NCBI GenBank assembly: GCA_021805275.1
Contig: JAJZFQ010000006.1
Location: 62,001 to 126,000, forward strand
Direction of reading: 5' to 3'
DNA length: 64,000 nt
Source: Pseudomonadota bacterium
Lineage (GTDB): Bacteria > Pseudomonadota > Gammaproteobacteria > Steroidobacterales > Steroidobacteraceae
The notes below the pieces were generated by a model. That model saw only the letters and a program-made list of their open reading frames with translations, was not told the origin of the DNA and did no database searches. Of the stretch, positions 58,773 through 64,000 are shown piece after piece. A program made the translations under genes and the position numbers. Positions within the stretch are counted from its first letter, which is position 1. The number at the start of each line of letters is the position of its first letter.

Positions 58773-59963
58773 GTGAGCCGGCTGTGGGACAAGGGCGCAC
58801 CGCTCGATGAGCGCGTGTTGCGCTACACGGCCGGGGAAGACTTCGCGCTCGATGAGCGCCTGGTGGCCTACGATGTGCGCGCCTCCATCGCCCACGCCGA
58901 GATGCTCGCCGCGCAGGAACTGCTCTCGGCCGAGGACCTCGCGGCCATCCGTGCCGGGCTCGCGGCGCTCGCCGAGGAGCATGCCGGCGGCCTGTGGCAC
59001 ATCGAGCTGGCGGACGAGGACGGGCAGACCGCCCTTGAGCGCCGGTTGACCGAGCGGATCGGGGCTGCGGGCGGACGGATCCATCTCGGTCGCTCGCGCA
59101 ACGATCAGGTACTGACGGCGCTGCGGCTCTATCTGCGCGATGCGGTGGACGCGCTGAGCGCCGCGGCGCAATCGGTCGCGGACGGACTGGAGCGCCTCGG
59201 GGTGCGCGAGCGCTCGACCGAACTGCCCGGCTACACCCACATGCAGCAGGCGATGCCGAGCTCCGTGCCGCTGTGGGCCGGTGGCTTCGCGGCCGAAATT
59301 CGCGATGACGCGGCGGCCCTGCGTCACGTGCACCGCCGCCTGGGCCGAAATCCGCTCGGCTCGGCGGCCGGGTACGGCACGCCCGGCCTGCCGCTCGACC
59401 GCGAGGCGACGCGCCAGAAGCTCGGCTTCGCCGAGGTGCACGAGCCGGTGACAGCCGTGCAGCTGTCCCGTGGCAAGGCCGAGGCAGAGCTGCTGTTTCA
59501 TATCAGCCTGCTGATGCAGGATCTCGGCCGTCTCGCCGCCGACGTGCTGCTCTTTTACACTCAGGAGTTCGCCTTCGTCGAGTTGCCCGAGGCATTCACC
59601 ACCGGCTCGTCGATCATGCCGCAGAAGCGCAACCCCGACGTGTTCGAGCTGATCCGCGCCCGCTCGGCGAGCGCGCAGGCCTGTCTCCTCGAGGCGCTGG
59701 CGATCTGCGCGAAGCTGCCATCCGGCTACCAGCGCGACCTGCAGCTGTTGAAGTTTCCGCTGTTCCGCTCCATCGACAGCGCATTGGAGACGCTCGACAT
59801 CCTCGCCGCCGCACTCGAGGCGATTCGCTTTCGGCCGCAGCACATCCGGCTCGACCCGGCCATCCACGCCGCCGAGCAGGCCAATCGCCTGGTGGTGAGC
59901 GAAGGCATCCCGTTCCGCGAGGCATACCGGCGGGTGGCGGCGAAGCTGAAGAAACCCGTTTGA
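58773..59963 (+). CDS. argH: argininosuccinate lyase
   Basis: 396 residues from GTG 58773 (VSRLWDKGAPLDERVLRYTA), two bases after argB. Cleaves argininosuccinate to arginine and fumarate. HLGRSRNDQVLTALRLYLRD near residue 107 and LPGYTHMQQAMPSSVPLW near 150 form the active site; the superfamily signature is TGSSIMPQKRNPD near 278. It is slightly shorter than the ~460-residue common form, with a compact C-terminal end after AYRRVAAKLKKPV. It closes the operon. Confidence 0.94.
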   Translation: MSRLWDKGAPLDERVLRYTAGEDFALDERLVAYDVRASIAHAEMLAAQELLSAEDLAAIRAGLAALAEEHAGGLWHIELADEDGQTALERRLTERIGAAGGRIHLGRSRNDQVLTALRLYLRDAVDALSAAAQSVADGLERLGVRERSTELPGYTHMQQAMPSSVPLWAGGFAAEIRDDAAALRHVHRRLGRNPLGSAAGYGTPGLPLDREATRQKLGFAEVHEPVTAVQLSRGKAEAELLFHISLLMQDLGRLAADVLLFYTQEFAFVELPEAFTTGSSIMPQKRNPDVFELIRARSASAQACLLEALAICAKLPSGYQRDLQLLKFPLFRSIDSALETLDILAAALEAIRFRPQHIRLDPAIHAAEQANRLVVSEGIPFREAYRRVAAKLKKPV

Positions 59964-60091
59964 GTCGCGCCCCCCGGCGCGCCACGCGTCACGGGACGGC
60001 TGCGTTCGTGCGCGGCCGCGGGATGTGATCGGGCGAGCTGCAGTTGAGGCATAATCCGGCCGTGACCGGAGAGGTGCGATCCGCAAGCACG

Positions 60092-61189
60092 ATGCGCCAG
60101 GCGCGCGCGGACGGGACGTTCCGCGGCGAAGGCGATCCGTTCTATCTGCCGAATTTCTGCGCCTCGCGCGCTGCCGTTGCCATCGTGGTGATCGTCGAGC
60201 TGACCGCGGTCGTGCTGTCGATCGCGCGTAGCGACTCGGTCGATTTCTGGTCGGAGCTCGCGCGCAGTTCACTGTTCCTGCTGTGGATCGGCCTGACGAG
60301 CGCGGCGCTGCTGTGCGCGCTGCGTCCGCCGCTCGCGCGGCTCGGTGTGCGGCGCGGTTCGACGGCGGTGCTCGTGCTCCTGACGGCGGTGGTGGCGGCG
60401 GTCTCGACCGGCGCCTACCTGATCGGCCGCAGCGCCCTGATCGCGGCGGACGCGGGCGGTCTCTTTCCGCAGCGTCTCGGGTGGTTCGTGCTGCGCAACT
60501 CGGCGATCGGCTTCGTGATCGCGGCCGTGACGCTGCGCTACTTCTACGTCACGCATCAGTGGCGGCGCAACATCGAGATGCGTGCCGCCGCGCGCGTGCA
60601 CGCCCTGCAGGCGCGCATCCGGCCGCACTTTCTCTTCAACAGCATGAACACCATCGCCGCGCTGACGCGCTCCGCGCCGGCGCAGGCCGAGCAGGCGGTG
60701 CAGGATCTCGCCGATCTGTTCCGCGCCTCGCTCGGCGATCCGAACCAGACCATCACGCTTGCCGATGAGTTGGAAATTGCGCGCACCTACCAGCGCATCG
60801 AGCAGCTGCGTCTCGGCCAGCGCCTGCACGTGACCTGGGACATCCAGGCACTGCCCGGGGATGCGCGGGTGCCGGGCCTGGTGCTGCAACCGTTGCTTGA
60901 GAACGCCATCTATCACGGGATCGAGCCGCGCGCCGCGGGCGGCACGGTGCATGTCCACGGCGAGCGCTCCGGCGAGCTGATCTCGGTGGTGGTGCGCAAT
61001 CCCGTGGGCACACCAGCGGACGCCCGGGAGGGTAACCGTCTCGCACTCGAGAACATCCGCGAGCGCCTGACGCTGCTCTACGGCGGGCGGGCTTTGGTGA
61101 AGGCCGGCCGCTTCGGGGAGGAGTACATCGTGACACTGCGTTTTCCGTACATCTGCGCGCCCGCACCGGCGGTCGCCGCGGGCGGCTGA
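60092..61189 (+). CDS. algZ: LytS/AlgZ-type sensor histidine kinase
   Basis: 365 residues from ATG 60092; GTG at 60062 is an alternative. Four N-terminal membrane helices (for example AVAIVVIVELTAVVLSIA and GWFVLRNSAIGFVIAAVTL) lead to a His_kinase domain: RIRPHFLFNSMNTIAALTRS near residue 185, with the phosphorylated His. The ATPase N-box has VLQPLLENAIYHGIEP near 270, and a glycine region follows. This kinase lacks the usual HATPase G-box spacing of classical kinases, as in the AlgZ/FimS group. It precedes the LytTR response regulator by 11 bases. The AlgZ-AlgR pair controls surface traits in pseudomonads. Confidence 0.85.
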   Translation: MRQARADGTFRGEGDPFYLPNFCASRAAVAIVVIVELTAVVLSIARSDSVDFWSELARSSLFLLWIGLTSAALLCALRPPLARLGVRRGSTAVLVLLTAVVAAVSTGAYLIGRSALIAADAGGLFPQRLGWFVLRNSAIGFVIAAVTLRYFYVTHQWRRNIEMRAAARVHALQARIRPHFLFNSMNTIAALTRSAPAQAEQAVQDLADLFRASLGDPNQTITLADELEIARTYQRIEQLRLGQRLHVTWDIQALPGDARVPGLVLQPLLENAIYHGIEPRAAGGTVHVHGERSGELISVVVRNPVGTPADAREGNRLALENIRERLTLLYGGRALVKAGRFGEEYIVTLRFPYICAPAPAVAAGG

Positions 61190-61200
61190 GGTCGGGCGGC

Positions 61201-61932
61201 GTGCTGCGTGTGCTGATCGTCGATGACGAGCCCCCCGCCCGCGAGCGGCTCGGGCAGCTCCTTGCCGAAATCCCCGGCACGCAGCTTGTCGGCCAGGCGG
61301 CCACGGGCGCCGAGGCGCTCGAACTGGCCGCACGCCTGGCGCCGGACGTGGTGCTGCTCGATGTGCGCATGCCCGGACTCGACGGCATCGAGACCGCCCG
61401 CCATCTCGGCGTTCTGCAGGAGCCACCGGCGGTCATTTTCACCACGGCCTACGATCAGTACGCCGTCAACGCATTCGAGACCCGGGCGGTGGGCTACCTG
61501 CTCAAGCCCGTACGCCGGGACAAGCTGGCCGCCGCGCTCGCGCAGGCCGACCGCCTGACGCGCCCGCAGCTGCAGCGCTTGGCGGTCGCAGCGGGCGTGC
61601 CGCGCCGCACCCACCTCGCCGTACGCCGCCGCGAGCAGGTGCGCGTGCTTCCCCTCGAGGACATCCTGTACTTCCAGGCCGATCAGAAATACACGACCGT
61701 GCGGCACCTGCAGGGCGAGGACCTGATCGAGGAGCCGCTGCGCGCTCTGGAGGAGGAGCTCGGCGAGCGCTTCGTGCGCATTCATCGCAATACCCTGATC
61801 AATGCCGCGCATGTGCAGGGTATCGAGCGCGACGCGGAAGGCCGCTACTGCGTGCGGCTGCGCGGCTGTGCGGGCGCCCTTGCGGTCAGCCGACGGTTGG
61901 CCGGGGAGCTGCTCGAGCGCTTCCGGGTCTGA
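61201..61932 (+). CDS. algR: LytTR-type response regulator AlgR
   Basis: 243 residues from GTG 61201. The receiver domain (residues 1-120) has LIVDDEPPARERL, the phosphoacceptor Asp in DVVLLDVRMPGLDGIE near 54, and the Lys in YLLKPVRRDKLAAAL near 101. The C-terminal LytTR DNA-binding domain includes ILYFQADQKYTTVRHLQGED near 155 and FVRIHRNTLINAAHV near 190. Cotranscribed with algZ. Targets cannot be inferred from this window. Confidence 0.9.
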   Translation: MLRVLIVDDEPPARERLGQLLAEIPGTQLVGQAATGAEALELAARLAPDVVLLDVRMPGLDGIETARHLGVLQEPPAVIFTTAYDQYAVNAFETRAVGYLLKPVRRDKLAAALAQADRLTRPQLQRLAVAAGVPRRTHLAVRRREQVRVLPLEDILYFQADQKYTTVRHLQGEDLIEEPLRALEEELGERFVRIHRNTLINAAHVQGIERDAEGRYCVRLRGCAGALAVSRRLAGELLERFRV

Positions 61933-61966
61933 CCACGCCCGGGCAGTTGGGGTATCCTCGCGCCCC

Positions 61967-62797
61967 ATGCGCATCGATTTCACCAAGATGCACGCCTTGG
62001 GCAACGACTTCGTGGTGTTCGATGCGCCGCTCGAGCGCTCGGCGCTCGCGGCGGGCCAGCTCAGCCGCCTCGCCAACCGGCATACCGGCATCGGTTTCGA
62101 TCAGGCGCTGGTGCTCGAGCCGCCCCGGCGAGCCGGGACGGCCGTCTTCTACCGCATCTTCAACGCCGACGGCCACGAGGTCGAGCAATGCGGCAACGGT
62201 GCGCGGTGCATCGCCGCTCTGCTCGCGGCCCGTGGCGCGGCGCGCGCCGGTGCCGTGACGCTCGACAGCCCGGCCGGGCTGATCGAGGCGCGGGTTTCCC
62301 CCGGCGGTACGGTCGCGGTGAACATGGGAGCGGTGCGCTTCGACCCCGCGGCGCTGCCGTTCGAGGCGCCGGCCGAGGCCGACCGCTACCGCCTCGAGGT
62401 CGACGGGGAGTCCGTGCAGATCGGCGCGGTGTCGATCGGCAATCCCCACGCCGTCCTCGGCGTCGATTCGCTCGACGCCACGCCGGTGCAGCGCCTGGGG
62501 CCGGCCATCGAGACCCATCGGCGGTTTCCCAAGCGTGTCAACGTCGGATTCATGCAGATCGTCGACCGGACGCACATCCGCCTGCGCGTCCATGAACGGG
62601 GCGTCGGCGAGACTCTGGCGTGCGGCACGGGTGCGTGCGCCGCGGTGGCGGTCGGGCGCCGTTGGGGCCTGCTCGATCCCGAAGTCAGCGTCGGCGCGCG
62701 CGGCGGCGATCTCACCGTGCGCTGGGACGGTCCGGAGGCCTCCGTCTGGTTGACCGGACCGGCCGAGATCGCCTTCCAGGGGCACATCGATCTTTAG
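61967..62797 (+). CDS. dapF: diaminopimelate epimerase
   Basis: 276 residues from ATG 61967 (RIDFTKMHALGNDFVVFDA). PLP-independent epimerase of LL- to meso-diaminopimelate for lysine and peptidoglycan. Both catalytic cysteines are present: QCGNGARCIAALLA near residue 75 and ETLACGTGACAAVAVG near 216. SIGNPHAVL near 158 is another hallmark. dapF followed by DUF484 and xerC is a typical gammaproteobacterial order. Confidence 0.96.
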   Translation: MRIDFTKMHALGNDFVVFDAPLERSALAAGQLSRLANRHTGIGFDQALVLEPPRRAGTAVFYRIFNADGHEVEQCGNGARCIAALLAARGAARAGAVTLDSPAGLIEARVSPGGTVAVNMGAVRFDPAALPFEAPAEADRYRLEVDGESVQIGAVSIGNPHAVLGVDSLDATPVQRLGPAIETHRRFPKRVNVGFMQIVDRTHIRLRVHERGVGETLACGTGACAAVAVGRRWGLLDPEVSVGARGGDLTVRWDGPEASVWLTGPAEIAFQGHIDL

Positions 62798-62812
62798 GAG
62801 CCTGCACAGATC

Positions 62813-63523
62813 ATGACAACACGTGAAGCGCGCGGCATCGCCGCGGGCGAGATGGACGAGGAGTCCATCGCCACCTTCCTGCAACACAATCCGGATTTCT
62901 TCGAGCGCCACCAGTCGGTGCTGCTGCGCCTGCGCTTGCCGCACGCACGCGGCGGCTCGACGATCTCGCTGGTCGAGCGGCAGATCGAGGTGATGCGCGA
63001 GAAGCACGCAGCGCTCGAGAGCAAGCTGGCCGATCTGGTGGCGGTGGCCCGGGCCAACGACACCATCGCGGAGAAGCTGCACCGCTTCACGCGGCGGCTG
63101 CTGCATGCCGGCAGCCGTGCCGAAGCGGTGGGGATCATCGAAGCGAGCCTGCGCGAGGACTTCGACGCTTTTCACAGCGTGTTGCTGCTCACGGGCGAAT
63201 ATCCCGATCTCGTTCCGCAGCGCTTCGTGCGGACCCTGGCACGGGACAATCCCGGACTGAAGTCCTTCGAGACGCTCTTCAGCGCAGGCAAGCCGCGGTG
63301 CGGCCAGGCGCGCGACTCGCAGCGCGAATTGCTGTTCGGCCCGGACTGCGCGCAGATCGGCTCGGTGGCGCTGGTGCCGCTCAGCGAGAAGGGCGCGCCG
63401 CTCGGCTTGCTCGCGCTCGGCAGCCCCGATCGCGACCGGTTTCATCCCGGCATGAGCACCGAGTTTCTCGGACGTATGGCCGATCTGATCGCCGATGTGC
63501 TGACGATCCGACGCGGCGCGTAA
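62813..63523 (+). CDS. DUF484 family protein (YigA-like)
   Basis: 236 residues. GAF-like cytosolic protein of unknown role, usually between dapF and xerC as here. The N-terminus has the family motif IATFLQHNPDFFERHQSVLL then LVERQIEVMREKHAALESKL, a coiled-coil of about 50 residues. The remaining ~130 residues form the GAF-like domain, with SVALVPLSEKGAPLGLLALG near 185. No catalytic or ligand residues can be named. Confidence 0.9.
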   Translation: MTTREARGIAAGEMDEESIATFLQHNPDFFERHQSVLLRLRLPHARGGSTISLVERQIEVMREKHAALESKLADLVAVARANDTIAEKLHRFTRRLLHAGSRAEAVGIIEASLREDFDAFHSVLLLTGEYPDLVPQRFVRTLARDNPGLKSFETLFSAGKPRCGQARDSQRELLFGPDCAQIGSVALVPLSEKGAPLGLLALGSPDRDRFHPGMSTEFLGRMADLIADVLTIRRGA

Positions 63524-63550
63524 GCGGCGGGCCGCGACCCAGGCGCCTCG

Positions 63551-64000
63551 ATGACCCCCGCAGCGATCGACTGGATCGAGCGTTACCGGCGCTACCTGCT
63601 CACCGAGCGGCGCAGCTCGCCGCACACCGTCGAGAATTACCAGCGGGATTTGCACGCGCTGGTCGGGTACTGCGACCGGTTGTCGTTGTCGGACTGGACC
63701 GCGCTTGACGGGACGCATGTGCGCGCGTTCGCGGCGAGGCTGCATGCCGGGGGCCTTGCTCCGCGCAGCATCCAACGGCGGCTCTCGGCCGTACGCAGTT
63801 TCTATGACTTCCTGCTGCGCGAGGCGCAGGTGCAGCGTGGGCAGCGCGCCGCACCGCCCGTCGAGGCCGATCTCAGAGCACTGCGCACCAACCCGGCTGC
63901 CGACGTGCGTGCCCCGAAGTCGGCGCGGCGCCTGCCGGTGACGCTGGATGCGGATCAGATGGCCCGGTTGCTGGCGTTCACGGAGGCCACGCCGGTGGCG
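63551..64000 (+). CDS. xerC: tyrosine recombinase XerC (3' end beyond window)
   Basis: First 150 codons only. The N-terminal SAM-like core-binding domain is clear: YLLTERRSSPHTVENYQRDL near residue 15, APRSIQRRLSAVRSFYDFLL near 75. The catalytic R-K-H-R-H-Y residues lie beyond the window. A segment of about 18 extra residues (QRGQRAAPPVEADLRALR) between the last arm helix and the usual NPAADVRAPK linker is longer than in common XerC. Identity follows from dapF-DUF484 context and from the N-terminal motif; it resolves chromosome dimers at dif with XerD. Confidence 0.9.
   Translation, partial: MTPAAIDWIERYRRYLLTERRSSPHTVENYQRDLHALVGYCDRLSLSDWTALDGTHVRAFAARLHAGGLAPRSIQRRLSAVRSFYDFLLREAQVQRGQRAAPPVEADLRALRTNPAADVRAPKSARRLPVTLDADQMARLLAFTEATPVA

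Overview
The window is about 64 kb of GC-rich chromosome that includes the replication-origin region of a gammaproteobacterium. The assignment rests on three canonical blocks: dnaA-dnaN-recF-gyrB running left from the origin, rpmH-rnpA-yidD-yidC-mnmE running right from it, and dapF-DUF484-xerC beside an AlgZ/AlgR-type two-component pair. An arginine operon with an N-acylornithine-type carbamoyltransferase, plus TonB-receptor and TPR-sulfotransferase genes, would suit a Xanthomonadales/Nevskiales-like lineage, but the genus cannot be read from the sequence.

Bases 1-13006 are an accessory metabolic region. A leftward operon carries a DgcA-like flavin/Fe-S demethylase, an MFS transporter, a small coupled ORF, a second MFS copy with two in-frame deletions, and a CocE/NonD hydrolase cut by the window edge. 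Beside it lie a TPR-sulfotransferase, a TonB-dependent receptor, an AraC-type regulator and a non-pyrrolysine MttB-like methyltransferase. Together they suggest uptake and demethylation of a quaternary or methylated amine; the substrate is unknown. Bases 13035-23472 are the origin block, with DnaA-box-like sites between dnaN and dnaA.

A mobile element of about 7.8 kb lies directly after mnmE, between imperfect 17-bp direct repeats at 23487 and 31255 (15 of 17 identical). It carries a frameshifted P4-type integrase, a DUF433/PIN-like toxin-antitoxin pair, a relaxase with a 5'-truncated mobC, and a likely defence module: a MazG-like pyrophosphohydrolase, a DUF2075 nuclease-helicase and the first 73 codons of an HNH endonuclease. 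An AbiEi-like regulator with a frameshift sits at the right end. Several genes are broken, so the element seems to be decaying although its helicase, MazG and toxin-antitoxin genes remain open.

Bases 31818-45958 carry mixed metabolism: a FAH-family hydrolase, an LldD-type FMN dehydrogenase and a truncated GntR regulator (possibly L-rhamnonate/L-fuconate to L-lactate), two secreted glycosidases (a PF10091 glucoamylase-like protein and GH39), single-chain pyruvate carboxylase, isoaspartyl peptidase, an orphan FlhC-like regulator, NudC and an NRDE protein. Bases 45959-51707 are tamA-tamB.

Bases 51783-59963 form one tightly packed arginine operon: argR-argG-(unknown P-loop gene)-argC-argD-argF'-argB-argH. 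It contains no recognisable N-acetylglutamate synthase or ArgE. The unknown gene, related to BioD/DUF1611 P-loop proteins, is the most attractive candidate for a missing acylation step. ArgF' resembles succinylornithine carbamoyltransferase and has Ala at the acyl-specificity position. The window ends with algZ-algR, dapF, a DUF484 gene and the first 150 codons of xerC.
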